A DNA stretch of 64,000 nt, from contig NZ_CP117452.1 of assembly GCF_030687895.1 (NCBI RefSeq), positions 4,394,501 to 4,458,500 on the forward strand, in the 5' to 3' direction. A program made the translations under genes and the position numbers. The notes beneath the pieces are model-generated. The model saw nothing but the letters and a program-made list of their open reading frames with translations, was not told where the DNA came from and searched no databases. This DNA comes from Pseudomonas sp. FP198 (GTDB lineage Bacteria; Pseudomonadota; Gammaproteobacteria; Pseudomonadales; Pseudomonadaceae). Positions 45,625 through 56,486 of the stretch are shown here, piece by piece (positions within the stretch are counted from its first letter, which is position 1; each line of letters opens with the position of its first letter).

Positions 45625-46479
45625 TCAAGCCCCCACCCGCGCCTGCAAACTCAAATGCGCCCGCTCACCCGGCGCCAGGCACAAGCTCCCGGTACCGCCG
45701 CTGGCCGCTTCGACGCAGACAAACTCACTCACCTCATCCCAACTCACACCCAACAGCGGCCGTGCGCCGGGATGCCACACCACCGTATCGGCGCTGTCGC
45801 CGGTGTCGATGCGCAGCTCGCGTTGCCAGGCATGATCCTTTAGCTGCAATTCGCCCTCATGCTGGAACACTCGCTGGCAGCCACCCTGGACCCGCAACTC
45901 GCCCTCCTGCTGGCAAACCGCCCGGTTCAACTGGTCGTAACCCTGGGCGCCGTCGAGGCCAGACAGCGCTACCTCGCCAACGTCACCAATGCGCCAATAG
46001 GCGTGCAAGGCCTGGCTCAACTGGCAGGGCAGGCTGTCCTGATGCTCGGTGCTCAAGCGCAGTTCCATGCGCTCACCCAGGTCGGCATGCAGGTCCACCT
46101 GCCAGTCACACAATTGCAATTGCCAATGCAGGTGAACGCCCTCTTCGTCGCTGCTGCTGTCGAGCAATTTCCAATCGATCAATCGCGCCCAACCATGGGA
46201 GGGCCAGGCGTTTTCGCTTGGATGACGGCCATACCATGGCCAACACACCGGCACCCCGCCGCGAATCGCCCCGACTTGCGGCCACCTGGCTGCGCACCAC
46301 AACCACGGCTTCTGCCCGCGCGGCTGGAAGTGCAGCAACTGCGCGCCCTGGCGACTGAACACCGCCTGGCACAACGGGTGGTCGATCACCAACACATCGC
46401 GCTGCTGATAGCGCTCCCACGCAAACACCGGACGCTCGCGCAAGGATCTGAAAAAGCGTTGTAGCGGATGCTCATGCAT
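45625..46479 (-). CDS. D-hexose-6-phosphate mutarotase (aldose 1-epimerase family)
   Basis: 284 residues. The mutarotase-like fold is recognised by GGVPVCWPWYGRHP and LHAYWRIGDVGEVALSGL with catalytic His/Glu candidates. It interconverts anomers of glucose-6-phosphate. It lies after oprB on the same strand, as in other pseudomonad glucose uptake loci. Confidence 0.85.
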   Translation of the reverse strand: MHEHPLQRFFRSLRERPVFAWERYQQRDVLVIDHPLCQAVFSRQGAQLLHFQPRGQKPWLWCAARWPQVGAIRGGVPVCWPWYGRHPSENAWPSHGWARLIDWKLLDSSSDEEGVHLHWQLQLCDWQVDLHADLGERMELRLSTEHQDSLPCQLSQALHAYWRIGDVGEVALSGLDGAQGYDQLNRAVCQQEGELRVQGGCQRVFQHEGELQLKDHAWQRELRIDTGDSADTVVWHPGARPLLGVSWDEVSEFVCVEAASGGTGSLCLAPGERAHLSLQARVGA

Positions 46480-46534
46480 GATGGGTCGCGGTCCTGGAAA
46501 TCATTCGATATTCAACTGCGTACGACGCTTTTTT

Positions 46535-46667
46535 TGTGGCGAGGGAGCTTGCTCCCGCTCGGCTGCGAAGCAGCCGTAGACGAGGCAAATACGGTCCGGC
46601 TGAAGCACCGAGCTGAATGGCTTAAGGGTCGCTGCGCAACCCAGCGGGAGCAAGCTCCCTCGCCACA
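46535..46667. repeat. REPIN of second family (GTGGCGAGGGAGCTTGCTCCC)
   Basis: TGTGGCGAGGGAGCTTGCTC and its complement with inner CTGCGAAGCAG parts, between the mutarotase gene and oprB. Confidence 0.85.
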
Positions 46668-46696
46668 GGCCCTACGCGCGACCAAACGCCCCCCGC

Positions 46697-46728
46697 AAAA
46701 AAAAGCGGACAGCCTTGGCCGTCCGCAA
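46697..46728 (-). terminator. Rho-independent terminator of oprB
   Basis: On the minus strand GCGGAC and GTCCGC enclose ggccaaggct and are followed by eight T residues, 35 bases after the oprB stop. The following mutarotase gene may need its own promoter or read-through. Confidence 0.9.
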
Positions 46729-46764
46729 ATATGCGCACATAGAGAGGAGCTTATCGCAACAGCG

Positions 46765-48111
46765 TTAGAACACCGACTGAATTTTCAGGCCGGCCACCAG
46801 CGCGTTGTCGACTTCATCGACACCACCCGGGTGAGTGACGTATTGCAGGTTCGGACGCACGGTCAGCCAGTTGGTGACATGGAAGCCGTAGTTGATTTCG
46901 TAGTTGTACTCGGTGCTACGCAGCGGCGCGAACAGTGGATCGTCGTAGTCGCTGACGCCATTGGCGGCGTTGGTCAGCTCGGCGTTTTTCTTGACGTCCT
47001 CGTTGACATGGATACGGGCGAAACCGATACCAACGTCGTCCTTCGGACGCGCATCGAACGGCCCCTTGTACACGAACATCAGCGACTGATAGTTGTCGAC
47101 GACGTTGGTGTCCTTGTCGTGGACGGTAGCGTTGGCCGCGATGTTCAGGCCTCGCGAAGCATCGCCATTGTGAGTGGTGAGCTGCTGCTGCACGACGAGC
47201 CAGTAGCCGTGTTTGCTGCTGTGGCTGCGATAGGCGTTGCCAGTGGTCGCGGCGTCATCGCCGTTGATGTCTTCGCGAACATCGTCAGCCTTGGCCGTGC
47301 TCTTGTAGTAACCGACGCGGTATTCGCCCGGCAGGTTATTGAGCTTCGGCGACCAGACCAATTCGACCGGAATCAGGGTGCCCTTGGTGCCGCTGCCGCT
47401 GAGCTTGTAGCGGTTGTTGTTTTCCAGTTGCGAAGGGTTCTGGTTGTAGGCACCGATCTGCGCATAGAGCTCAGGGGTAAGGTTGTATTTAACCCGGATC
47501 GCCGCCTGCATGATCGGCCAGTTGTACCAGATGCCAGTTGCCCAGTTACCTGCTTGCGAACCGCAGAACGCCAGGTTCTGGAACTCGCACGGGAAGGTGT
47601 TGAAGTCTTCGCCTTCACCGAAGTAACCGGCTTTGACATCCAGCTTGCTGTCGAAGTACTTCTGCTTGATCCACAACTGGGTCAGACGGGTCGTCTGCCC
47701 ACGGCCCCAGACTTCCTGGGAGGAACTGAGAGTCCCGGCACGTGGATCACCGATACGATCGTTGGAGATGTTACGACCATCCCGGCGAGTGAATTGAATC
47801 TTGGCTTCCGTATCGTTCCAGCCTGCCAGTTTTTCCAGGTCAAGAGCTACGCCCAGGCCGAATTGACCAGACCAACGCGCAGTCTTGTCGTCGTTGTAGC
47901 CACCGTCGAGGTTGGCGCCCATTTCGCCGACGTAGTCAGCCTTGATATCGATACCTTGCTCGATCAGCTTGGTCCGTTCACCGCCCCAGTCGCCCGTCAT
48001 CCACTTCGAGTCGGCGCTGAACGCGTCGGCTGCGTGTGCGCTACCGGCCAGCATCATCGCCGCAACGGCTGACAACTGGCAGATAAGCTGGGCATTGTTC
48101 TTCTTCTTCAT
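46765..48111 (-). CDS. oprB: Carbohydrate-selective porin OprB
   Basis: 448 residues with a signal peptide ending SAHA (MKKKNNAQLI start). The OprB family beta-barrel is recognised by DSKWMTGDWGGERTKLIEQG at the beginning and the terminal aromatic residue (SVF). It lets glucose and other sugars cross the outer membrane, delivering them to GtsABCD. It lies 108 bases after gtsD. Confidence 0.93.
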   Translation of the reverse strand: MKKKNNAQLICQLSAVAAMMLAGSAHAADAFSADSKWMTGDWGGERTKLIEQGIDIKADYVGEMGANLDGGYNDDKTARWSGQFGLGVALDLEKLAGWNDTEAKIQFTRRDGRNISNDRIGDPRAGTLSSSQEVWGRGQTTRLTQLWIKQKYFDSKLDVKAGYFGEGEDFNTFPCEFQNLAFCGSQAGNWATGIWYNWPIMQAAIRVKYNLTPELYAQIGAYNQNPSQLENNNRYKLSGSGTKGTLIPVELVWSPKLNNLPGEYRVGYYKSTAKADDVREDINGDDAATTGNAYRSHSSKHGYWLVVQQQLTTHNGDASRGLNIAANATVHDKDTNVVDNYQSLMFVYKGPFDARPKDDVGIGFARIHVNEDVKKNAELTNAANGVSDYDDPLFAPLRSTEYNYEINYGFHVTNWLTVRPNLQYVTHPGGVDEVDNALVAGLKIQSVF

Positions 48112-48219
48112 CCCTACATCCTCGTCTTTATTGTTATTAACTGTTTTTATCTAACGCGGTTTACAACGATTGCGATGAATGTCCCCATCCATCGCATACT
48201 CCTTTTGTACATCTGTTCA

Positions 48220-49380
<1,161 letters not shown>

Positions 49381-49382
49381 GA

Positions 49383-50228
49383 TTACCCCTTGACCGCGCC
49401 AGCCGTGAGGCCGCGCACGAAATACTTGCCTGCGATCACATAGACCAGCAGGGTCGGCAGCCCGGCGATCATCGCCGCCGCCATGTCCACGTTATATTCC
49501 TTGGCCCCGGTGCTGGTGTTGACCAGGTTGTTCAGCGCCACCGTGATGGGCTGGGAGTCGCCGCTGGAGAACACCACGCCAAAGAGGAAGTCGTTCCAGA
49601 TCTGGGTGAACTGCCAGATCAGGCAGACCATGATGATCGGCGTCGACATCGGCAGGATGATCCGCCGGAAGATCGTGAAGAACCCGGCACCGTCGAGGCG
49701 CGCGGCCTTCACCAGCGCGTCGGGGATGCTCACGTAGTAATTGCGGAAGAACAGCGTGGTGAACGCCAGGCCGTAGACGACATGGACAAACACCAGGCCG
49801 GTGGTGGTACTGGCCAGGCCCATCTTGCCGAGAGTGAACGAGGCCGGCAGCAGCACGGTCTGGAACGGCAGGAAGCAGCCGAACAGCAACAAACCGAAGA
49901 ACAACTGCGACCCACGGAAGCGCCACATCGACAGCACATAGCCGTTCAACGCGCCGATGGCGGTGGAAATCAGGACGGCCGGCACGGTGATCTTGATCGA
50001 GTTCCAGAAGTATCCGTTGACCGTACCCCAGGCCTTGACCCAGCCGATGCCGCTGACCACGGTCGGCCAGCTCAACAGGTTACCGGTACTGATGTCTTCC
50101 GGCGTCTTGAAGCTGGTCAATAGCATGACCACCAACGGCACCAGGTAAAGCAACACGGCAAGGATCAGCACCGCATAGATCGCGATACGGCTGAGGCTGA
50201 TGGCGGGTTTCGCAGCGAGACTAGTCAT
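49383..50228 (-). CDS. gtsC: Glucose ABC transporter permease GtsC
   Basis: 281 residues with six membrane helices and the EAA loop ALVKAARLDGAGFFTIFRRI. It is a MalG-type permease that pairs with GtsB. It overlaps gtsB by 8 bases. Confidence 0.9.
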   Translation of the reverse strand: MTSLAAKPAISLSRIAIYAVLILAVLLYLVPLVVMLLTSFKTPEDISTGNLLSWPTVVSGIGWVKAWGTVNGYFWNSIKITVPAVLISTAIGALNGYVLSMWRFRGSQLFFGLLLFGCFLPFQTVLLPASFTLGKMGLASTTTGLVFVHVVYGLAFTTLFFRNYYVSIPDALVKAARLDGAGFFTIFRRIILPMSTPIIMVCLIWQFTQIWNDFLFGVVFSSGDSQPITVALNNLVNTSTGAKEYNVDMAAAMIAGLPTLLVYVIAGKYFVRGLTAGAVKG

Positions 50229-51129
50229 GACGCTTGGCCCTCAGCTCGGAATACAGGTAAGGCACGATGATCGCGAGGATCGCACCGAGCATCAGGATTG
50301 CACTGGCCGAGCCCATGCCCATCTGGCCGCGACTGAACGTAAAGGAGTACATGAACATGGCAGGCAGGTCGGAGGAGTAACCCGGACCACCAGCTGTCAT
50401 CGCCGCCACCAGGTCGAAACTCTTGATCGCGATATGCGCGAGGATCATCACGGCACTGAAGAACACCGGACGCAGGCTTGGCAGCACCACTTTCCAGTAG
50501 ATGCGCGGCATGCTCGCGCCATCGATCTGCGCGGCACGGATGATCGATTGATCAACGCCCCGCAGGCCGGCCAGGAACATCGCCATGATGAAACCCGAGG
50601 CTTGCCAGACCGCAGCGATCACCAGGCAGTACACCACGCGATCGGGGTCGATCAGCCAGTCCAGGCGGAAGCCTTCCCAGCCCCAGTCGCGCAACAATTT
50701 ATCCAGGCCCATGCCCGGGTTGAGCAGCCATTTCCAGGCGGTACCGGTGACAATCATCGAGAGTGCCATCGGGTACAGGTAAATGGTGCGGATGAACCCT
50801 TCGCGGCGAATACGCTGGTCCAGGAACACCGCCAGCAGCACGCCGATCACCAGGGTGATACCAATGAACATGCCACCAAAGACTGCCAGGTTCTTGCTCG
50901 CCACCCACCAGCGGTCGTTGTCCCACAGCCGTGCGTATTGCGCCAGGCCGGCCCATTTATAAGTAGGCAGGAAGGTCGACGTGGTGAACGACAGGACGAA
51001 CGTCCACAAGATGTAGCCATAGAAGCCCACCAGGACGATGAACATGCTCGGCGCCAGCACCAGTTTTGGTAGCCAGCGCTGCAACGCATCGAACGGCGAG
51101 GCCTTGCTGAACACAGCAACAGAACTCAT
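50221..51129 (-). CDS. gtsB: Glucose ABC transporter permease GtsB
   Basis: 302 residues; the ATG start (MSSVAVFSKASPFDAL) is preferred over a TTG four codons upstream. Six membrane helices and the EAA-like loop IIRAAQIDGASMPRIYWKVV are visible. A REPIN separates it from gtsA. Confidence 0.9.
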   Translation of the reverse strand: MSSVAVFSKASPFDALQRWLPKLVLAPSMFIVLVGFYGYILWTFVLSFTTSTFLPTYKWAGLAQYARLWDNDRWWVASKNLAVFGGMFIGITLVIGVLLAVFLDQRIRREGFIRTIYLYPMALSMIVTGTAWKWLLNPGMGLDKLLRDWGWEGFRLDWLIDPDRVVYCLVIAAVWQASGFIMAMFLAGLRGVDQSIIRAAQIDGASMPRIYWKVVLPSLRPVFFSAVMILAHIAIKSFDLVAAMTAGGPGYSSDLPAMFMYSFTFSRGQMGMGSASAILMLGAILAIIVPYLYSELRAKRHD

Positions 51130-51167
51130 GGGGAAATCCAAAAACTAGGTTACAAGGGCCTCCCCCC

Positions 51168-51256
51168 TGTGGGAGCGAGCTTGCTCGCGATGGCATTGTG
51201 TCAGTTCACTCATTGCTGCCTGACACTCCGCTATCGCGAGCAAGCTCGCTCCCACA
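51168..51256. repeat. REPIN (GTGGGAGCGAGC type) inside the gts operon
   Basis: Inward-facing pair between gtsA and gtsB. Such hairpins in an operon can reduce downstream expression relative to the binding-protein gene, or stabilise the upstream mRNA. Confidence 0.9.
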
Positions 51257-51274
51257 AAGGGACCGCGGCGCTAA

Positions 51275-52576
51275 TTACTTCGCAGACTGAACCGCTGCGC
51301 CCAATTTCTTGGCGGCATCGGCCGGGTCGGCTTTCGGGTCGTTGATGTAGTTGGTCACGACATCGAAGAACGCGCCCTGCACCGCCAGCGTGGTCGCCAT
51401 GTTGTGCGCCATGCTTGGTTGCAGGCCGCCGTTCTTGGCGTCTTCAAGGAAGTCCTTGGCGGCGGTCTGGGCGCACGAGTCGAAACCGTACTTGGCCATG
51501 TCGCCCAGCATGTCGTTACGCACCGGGATCGAGCCCTTGTTGATGCTGAAGACTTTCTGGAAGTTCTCGCCCAGCACGACCTTGGCGATATCCTGCTGAC
51601 CCGCCGCCGTGCCCTTGTCTTTCTGCTTGAACACCGCCAAAGAGTCGATGTTGTAGGTGAAGGCCTTGTCGGTGCCCGGGAAGGCTACGCACTCGTAGTC
51701 CTTGCCGGCGACTTTCTTGGCCGCGGTCCACTCGCTCTTGGCCCAGTCACCCATGATCTGCATGCCGGCCTTGCCATTGATGACCTTGGCTGCTTCCAGG
51801 TTCCAGTCCTGGCCCTTGCCATCGGGATCCATGTAGGTCGCGACCTTTTTCAGCTCGGTCAGCGCCTTGACCATTTCCGGGCCGGTCAGCGCCTTGTTGT
51901 CCAGGTCGACCAGGGCTTTCTTGTAACCGTCGGCACCCATCACCGAAAGCACCACGGCTTCGAACACGGTGCTGTCCTGCCATGGCTGGCCACCGTGGGC
52001 CAGGGGAATGAAACCCGCGGCCTTGAGCTTGTCGGCGGCGGCATAAAATTCTTCGAGGGTGGTCGGGTTCTTGGTGATGCCGGCTTTCTTGAAGACTTCC
52101 GGGTTGATCCACAGCCAGTTGACGCGGTGGATGTTCACCGGCACGGCAACGTAGTCACCTTCGTACTTCACGGTGTCGGAGACTTTCTTGTCGAGCAGGC
52201 TGTCCCACTTCTCCGCTTTGGCGACGTCTTCCAGGATGTCGGTATCAAGCAGGCCGGTGGATGCCCATTCCTGGATGTCCGGACCTTTGATCTGGGCTAC
52301 GCCCGGTGGGTTGCCGGCTACGGCGCGGCTCTTGAGCACGGTCATGGCGGTGGAACCGCCGCCGCCGGCGACAGCGCCGTCCTTCCAGGTAAAGCCGTCT
52401 TTTTCTACCTGGGCCTTGAGCACATCGACCGCGGCTTTTTCACCACCCGACGTCCACCAGTGGACGACTTCCACGGAACCTTTCGATTCGGCGGCCAGGG
52501 CGCTGACGGGGAATGCTGCGACGGGAAGCAAGGAAGCAAGAGAAATGACAGTAGCGAGGCGAGAAATCGCATTCAT
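51275..52576 (-). CDS. gtsA: Glucose/mannose ABC transporter substrate-binding protein GtsA
   Basis: 433 residues with a signal peptide ending ALAA. The solute-binding fold of the carbohydrate 1 family is recognised by [19 protein letters not shown] at the start and [20 protein letters not shown]. It binds glucose in the periplasm. It is the first gene of gtsABCD-oprB, whose promoter carries the 29-bp element at 52657. Confidence 0.92.
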   Translation of the reverse strand: MNAISRLATVISLASLLPVAAFPVSALAAESKGSVEVVHWWTSGGEKAAVDVLKAQVEKDGFTWKDGAVAGGGGSTAMTVLKSRAVAGNPPGVAQIKGPDIQEWASTGLLDTDILEDVAKAEKWDSLLDKKVSDTVKYEGDYVAVPVNIHRVNWLWINPEVFKKAGITKNPTTLEEFYAAADKLKAAGFIPLAHGGQPWQDSTVFEAVVLSVMGADGYKKALVDLDNKALTGPEMVKALTELKKVATYMDPDGKGQDWNLEAAKVINGKAGMQIMGDWAKSEWTAAKKVAGKDYECVAFPGTDKAFTYNIDSLAVFKQKDKGTAAGQQDIAKVVLGENFQKVFSINKGSIPVRNDMLGDMAKYGFDSCAQTAAKDFLEDAKNGGLQPSMAHNMATTLAVQGAFFDVVTNYINDPKADPADAAKKLGAAVQSAK

Positions 52577-52656
52577 CTAGAAGTACCTTTCTTGTTGTTA
52601 TGCATGCAAGTCTGGTGCTTGCGCTGCATGGATTCTAATCAGGGGCAATCCCTTCG

Positions 52657-52685
52657 CAGGTAACGAAGGGACGCGTGTATGTCAC
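52657..52685. promoter_or_regulatory. 29-bp element upstream of gtsA, shared with AGE epimerase gene
   Basis: Begins CAGGTAACGAA and ends TATGTCAC, matching the element at 54010 at 21 of 29 positions. A minus-strand TAGAAT -10 box lies at 52632-52637, 19 bases from the element, so the element covers the -35 region. It could be a site for GltR or another sugar regulator. Confidence 0.6.
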
Positions 52686-52692
52686 GACATGG

Positions 52693-53952
52693 TTACACAG
52701 GTGCAGGATCGGATAATCGCGCCAGGGCCGACGCCATGCTCGGCGCCAATGGCAGGCGTGGTATCAGCACCGCTTGCCAGGCGTGATAAAGGTCCGGTTT
52801 GCCCGGCCAGATGTCGGCGCTGGGGCGGTTCTGCGGGTCCAGCTCGTGATGCCAGCTGCCGTTGCAGCGGTCGATGAAATGTTTGTCACAAAACTCCCAG
52901 AAGCGCCGGTACCAGACTTCGTATTGCGCCTCGTCGGTACGTTTGAGCAAGGCACTGGCCGCCGCTGCCGCTTCGGCGTGCACCCAGTGCAGGCGATGGC
53001 GAACCACGGCGCGATTGTCCCAGTCCAGCGTGTAGACGATGCCGGGCGCACCATCGATGCCCCAGCCATGGCGGCAATTCTGATCGAAAAGTTTCTGCGC
53101 ATCCTGGGCCAGCCAGCCCGGCGTCAGCATGCCGATCTGCACGCGCGCGGCTTCCAGATGCAGCAGCAGCCGCGCCCATTCGAAACCATGACCGGGCGTG
53201 GTGCCGTAGGGGCGGAAGCCATCGGCGGGATTGTCCTGGTTGTACTCGCGCAGCGGTTGCCAGTCGCGGTCGAAATGCTCCACCACCATGTAATCGTTGG
53301 CGGCCGCATGACCATGGATGACCCGCTCGACGATACGCAGCGCGCGGGCCAGCCAGTGCGGGTCGTCCGTGGCGTCGGCCAGGGCGAGGAAGGCTTCGGT
53401 GGCGTGCATGTTGCTGTTGGCGCCGCGATAGGCTTCCTCCTCGCTCCAGTCGCGGTTGAAGGACTCGCGCAGGGCGCCCTCTTCTTCACACCAGAAATGC
53501 TCGTCGATGACCCGCACCGCTTCCTTGAGCAATGCCTCGGCGCCGGGGCGTTGGGCGACTACCGCTGAGCTGGCGGCCAAGGCCACGAAAGCATGCAGGT
53601 AAGCGGCCTTGCCGGTGTCGCTGGCAGCGGGATCGGCCATGGCGAACCAGCCGCCATGTTCGGCGTCGCGCAGCGGGCCGCCGAGGGCCTGGATGCCATG
53701 ATCCACCAGTTCGGCGAACCCCGGCAGACCCTGGATGTGGGCCATGGCGAAGCTGTGGGTCATGCGTGCGGTGTTCATGGTCTCGGCCCGCGCATCGGCC
53801 GGCAGGCGACCCACCTCGTCGAGGTTGCCGAAACCGTCCGGCAGCTTCGAAGCCTTGGCGAACGCCAGCAGCCGCAAACCTTCGGCGGCGAGCCATTGCT
53901 GATGGGCAGGCGCATTCAGCCAACTGCTGAACGCCGGTTGGAAGGTGTCCAT
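52693..53952 (-). CDS. AGE-family epimerase/isomerase (mannose isomerase-like)
   Basis: 419 residues; the start MDTFQPAFSSWLNAP is chosen over a longer frame. The (alpha/alpha)6 barrel of the N-acylglucosamine 2-epimerase family is indicated by EEAYRGANSNMHATEAFLAL and WVHAEAAAAASALL, including catalytic His candidates. Likely role: interconversion of mannose and fructose or a similar sugar. It is upstream of gtsA, with a separate but matching promoter. Confidence 0.82.
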   Translation of the reverse strand: MDTFQPAFSSWLNAPAHQQWLAAEGLRLLAFAKASKLPDGFGNLDEVGRLPADARAETMNTARMTHSFAMAHIQGLPGFAELVDHGIQALGGPLRDAEHGGWFAMADPAASDTGKAAYLHAFVALAASSAVVAQRPGAEALLKEAVRVIDEHFWCEEEGALRESFNRDWSEEEAYRGANSNMHATEAFLALADATDDPHWLARALRIVERVIHGHAAANDYMVVEHFDRDWQPLREYNQDNPADGFRPYGTTPGHGFEWARLLLHLEAARVQIGMLTPGWLAQDAQKLFDQNCRHGWGIDGAPGIVYTLDWDNRAVVRHRLHWVHAEAAAAASALLKRTDEAQYEVWYRRFWEFCDKHFIDRCNGSWHHELDPQNRPSADIWPGKPDLYHAWQAVLIPRLPLAPSMASALARLSDPAPV

Positions 53953-54009
53953 CGAGGTACCTTTTTTGTTGTTTTGACGCAGGGAGTCTAAACAAGGCGG
54001 GATGGGCGA

Positions 54010-54038
54010 CAGGTAACGAAAGGGGCGAGTTATGTCAC
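54010..54038. promoter_or_regulatory. 29-bp element upstream of AGE epimerase gene
   Basis: Same pattern as 52657: CAGGTAACGAA, then N-GG, seven variable bases, then TATGTCAC. A TAGACT -10 box (minus strand, 53985-53990) is at the same 19-base distance. Confidence 0.6.
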
Positions 54039-54083
54039 CGGATTGTGACATTCAGCTGAGAGAAGTATCGAGACGACTGACGC

Positions 54084-54160
54084 CATCGCGAGCAAGCTCG
54101 CTCCCACATTGGATCTTCGGCGTTCACAAATCCCCTGTGGGAGCGAGCTTGCTCGCGATG
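54084..54160. repeat. REP pair, outward-facing (GTGGGAGCGAGC type)
   Basis: Reverse REP CATCGCGAGCAAGCTCGCTC first, then forward GTGGGAGCGAGCTTGCTCGC, at the 3' end of gltS. Confidence 0.75.
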
Positions 54161-54178
54161 AACGATAACGCGGTCTAA

Positions 54179-55648
54179 TCAATCCACACTGCGAGGCAAC
54201 TGCAACGTCACCCGCAACCCGCCCTCGCGCAGGTTCTGCAGGCTCACCTCGCCGCCATGGCTGTGGGCAATGTTGCGCGCGATGCCCAACCCCAGGCCAT
54301 ATCCCTGCTGCTGCCCGGCCAGGCGAAAGTGCGGTTCGAAGACCTGTTCGAGGCGTTGTTCCGGTACGCCCGGGCCTTCATCGTCAACGTGGAGGATGAA
54401 GGCGTTTTCATCATCATCGATGTGCAAGTGGGCCCTCTGCCCGTATTTCAAGGCGTTATCGATCAGGTTGCCGATGCAGCGCTTGAGGGCCAGCGGTTTG
54501 CCCGGGTACGGCGCCAACGCCCGGCCATCCTGGGTCACCCGGCCGTTGCCGTGGGGCGCCAGGTAAGGTTCCACCAGGCAATCGAGCACATGATTGAGGT
54601 CCACCGGCTCGATGTTCTCGTGGATATCGGTGTCCTTGACGCATTGCAGCGCGCCTTTGACCAGCAGCTCCAGCTCGTCGAGGTCGCGGCCGAACTTGGC
54701 CTGGAGATTTTCATCCTCCAGCAACTCGACCCGCAGCCGCAGGCGGGTGATCGGCGTGCGCAGGTCGTGGGAAATCGCGCTGAACAACTGGCTGCGCTCG
54801 GTCAGGTAGCGGCTGATACGCTCGCGCATGGCATTGAACGCGCGCCCCACCTCGACCACTTCGCTGCCACCGCCCTCGGCCACGGGCTCCACTTCAGCGC
54901 CCAGGGACATGTCCCGCGCGGCCCGGGCCAAGCGCTTGAGCGGCCGGCTCTGCCAATGCACGAGCAAGCCGATGAACAACAGCAACAGGCTACTGGTGAG
55001 CACGATGAAGCCCACCTGCTGCTTGGGCAGGTCCTGCTCTTCAAGACTGGTATAGGGTTCGGGCAGCAGCGAGGCGATGTACAGCCATTCGCCCGGCGCC
55101 ATCTGGATCTGCGTGACCAGTACCGGCGGGTTCACCGGCTCCAGCGTCAAGGCGTAGTGAGCCCACGAACGGGGCAATTCATCAAGCTTGAGCCCGCCGT
55201 TGAAGATCCGCAGGTCCTCGGGGCTGACAAACTTGACGGAGATGTCGGCGTTATTGCCCAGGGAGCGGCGCAGCACATCGTCCACGGCCTTGAGCACCGC
55301 CAGTTTGCGCGGCGTGACCGGCAGCACATCCATGCCCAGCGGCTTGTCATTGAGCGTAACGACAAACCGCGTGCCGCCCATGCTGCGCAATTGGTCCAGC
55401 ACCAACGGCCGATAGGCCACCGGCAGCGAACGCAGGTAGGTCACGGTGGCGGTCATCGAGTGAGCCAGGCTGCGGGCGCTGGTGACCAGGCCTTCGAGCT
55501 GCGTGGCGCGCAGTTGCGAAACCCAGATCAGGCTGGACAGCGTCTGGGCGAACAGCACCACCAGCAGCGTCAGCAGCAGCATCCGTCCGAGCAACGAGCG
55601 CGGCACGGGCACCCGTCGGGCAATCTTGCGGATTCCCTCAATGACCAT
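54179..55648 (-). CDS. gltS: Sensor histidine kinase GltS (GtrS)
   Basis: 489 residues from ATG (MVIEGIRKIARRV); a GTG at 55663 is an alternative start. One membrane helix near residue 25 and a second near residue 190 (VGFIVLTSSLLLLFIGLLVH) border a periplasmic sensor region. HAMP, then the phospho-His box FSAISHDLRTPITRLRL, then N, G1 and G2 boxes (NLIDNALKYG, DEGPGVP, GYGLGLGIARN) are intact. In P. aeruginosa the GltR partner kinase GtrS senses 2-ketogluconate and 6-phosphogluconate. It overlaps gltR by 11 bases. Confidence 0.88.
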   Translation of the reverse strand: MVIEGIRKIARRVPVPRSLLGRMLLLTLLVVLFAQTLSSLIWVSQLRATQLEGLVTSARSLAHSMTATVTYLRSLPVAYRPLVLDQLRSMGGTRFVVTLNDKPLGMDVLPVTPRKLAVLKAVDDVLRRSLGNNADISVKFVSPEDLRIFNGGLKLDELPRSWAHYALTLEPVNPPVLVTQIQMAPGEWLYIASLLPEPYTSLEEQDLPKQQVGFIVLTSSLLLLFIGLLVHWQSRPLKRLARAARDMSLGAEVEPVAEGGGSEVVEVGRAFNAMRERISRYLTERSQLFSAISHDLRTPITRLRLRVELLEDENLQAKFGRDLDELELLVKGALQCVKDTDIHENIEPVDLNHVLDCLVEPYLAPHGNGRVTQDGRALAPYPGKPLALKRCIGNLIDNALKYGQRAHLHIDDDENAFILHVDDEGPGVPEQRLEQVFEPHFRLAGQQQGYGLGLGIARNIAHSHGGEVSLQNLREGGLRVTLQLPRSVD

Positions 55649-56369
55649 TGCTGGCAACCACACTGGCCGCCAGTTGATAACCGCTGCCGCGCACCGTGCG
55701 GATCAATCGCGGCGGTTTGTCGGTATCGCGCAGGCGCTGGCGCAAGCGACTCACCGCCATGTCGACGATCCGGTCCAGCGGCATCAATTCACGCCCCCGG
55801 GTGGCGTTGCCGATGGTGTCGCGGTCGAGGATTTCCTGTGGATGATCGAGGAACAGCTTGAGCAAGGCAAAATCGGCACCCGACAGGATCACCTCTTCGC
55901 CATCGGCATGGAACAGCCGGTGGCTGACCATGTCCAGCCGCCACTCATCGAAGGCCAGCACTTCGCCGCCGGATCGCTCCTGGCCGAACTGCGCCCGTCG
56001 CAGCAAGGCCTTGATGCGCGCCTGCAATTCGCGAGGACTGAACGGCTTGCCCAGGTAATCATCCGCCCCCAGCTCCAGGCCGATGACCCGATCGGCCTCG
56101 TCGGAACTGGCGGTGAGCATGATGATCGGCACATGGGCCTGGCGCGGATGCTGGCGAACCCAGCGGCAAAGGCTGAAGCCGTCCTCATCGGGCAGCATCA
56201 CGTCGAGAATCACCAGGTCGCTCGGGGCCTCGTTCAAGGCCTGGCGAAACCCGGCGCCATCGGGGGTGGTACGCACCTGGAAACCCGCGCGACTGAGGTA
56301 AGTGTCCAGCAGTTCGCGAATCTCCTGGTCGTCGTCGACCAGCAAAATCGATTTGTTCACTGAACTCAC
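55638..56369 (-). CDS. gltR: Response regulator GltR (OmpR family)
   Basis: 243 residues from a GTG start (SSVNKSILLVDDD follows). The receiver has DD near residue 11, the phospho-Asp in LVILDVMLPDEDG and the K of GADDYLGKPFSP; the winged helix follows with LRLDMVSHRLF-like and SRLRQRLRDTDKPPRLIRTV segments. GltR activates glucose transport genes. Neighbouring glk and edd support this role. Confidence 0.9.
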   Translation of the reverse strand: MSSVNKSILLVDDDQEIRELLDTYLSRAGFQVRTTPDGAGFRQALNEAPSDLVILDVMLPDEDGFSLCRWVRQHPRQAHVPIIMLTASSDEADRVIGLELGADDYLGKPFSPRELQARIKALLRRAQFGQERSGGEVLAFDEWRLDMVSHRLFHADGEEVILSGADFALLKLFLDHPQEILDRDTIGNATRGRELMPLDRIVDMAVSRLRQRLRDTDKPPRLIRTVRGSGYQLAASVVASNGH

Positions 56370-56445
56370 GGGGCCTCGTCCTTGTTGTTTGAATTGGGGG
56401 CGATTATGCCTGATGGACGGGATCTGCAAACACACCACAACCCCC

Positions 56446-56471
56446 GTGGGAGCGAGCCTGCTCGCTCCCAC
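56446..56471. repeat. Perfect palindrome derived from REP (26 bp)
   Basis: GTGGGAGCGAG and CTCGCTCCCAC are arms around CCTG, without the usual spacer between two REPs. It lies between gltR and glk and could form a hairpin at the end of glk or gltR transcripts. Confidence 0.85.
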
Positions 56472-56486
56472 AAGGGGGGCAACATT

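Noticed and set aside
46468..48072. 534-residue plus-strand frame
   Set aside because: It is antisense to oprB; the opposite strand has a signal peptide and a complete porin, and this frame has no recognisable domain.
54257..55861. 534-residue plus-strand frame
   Set aside because: Antisense shadow of gltS with no motifs.
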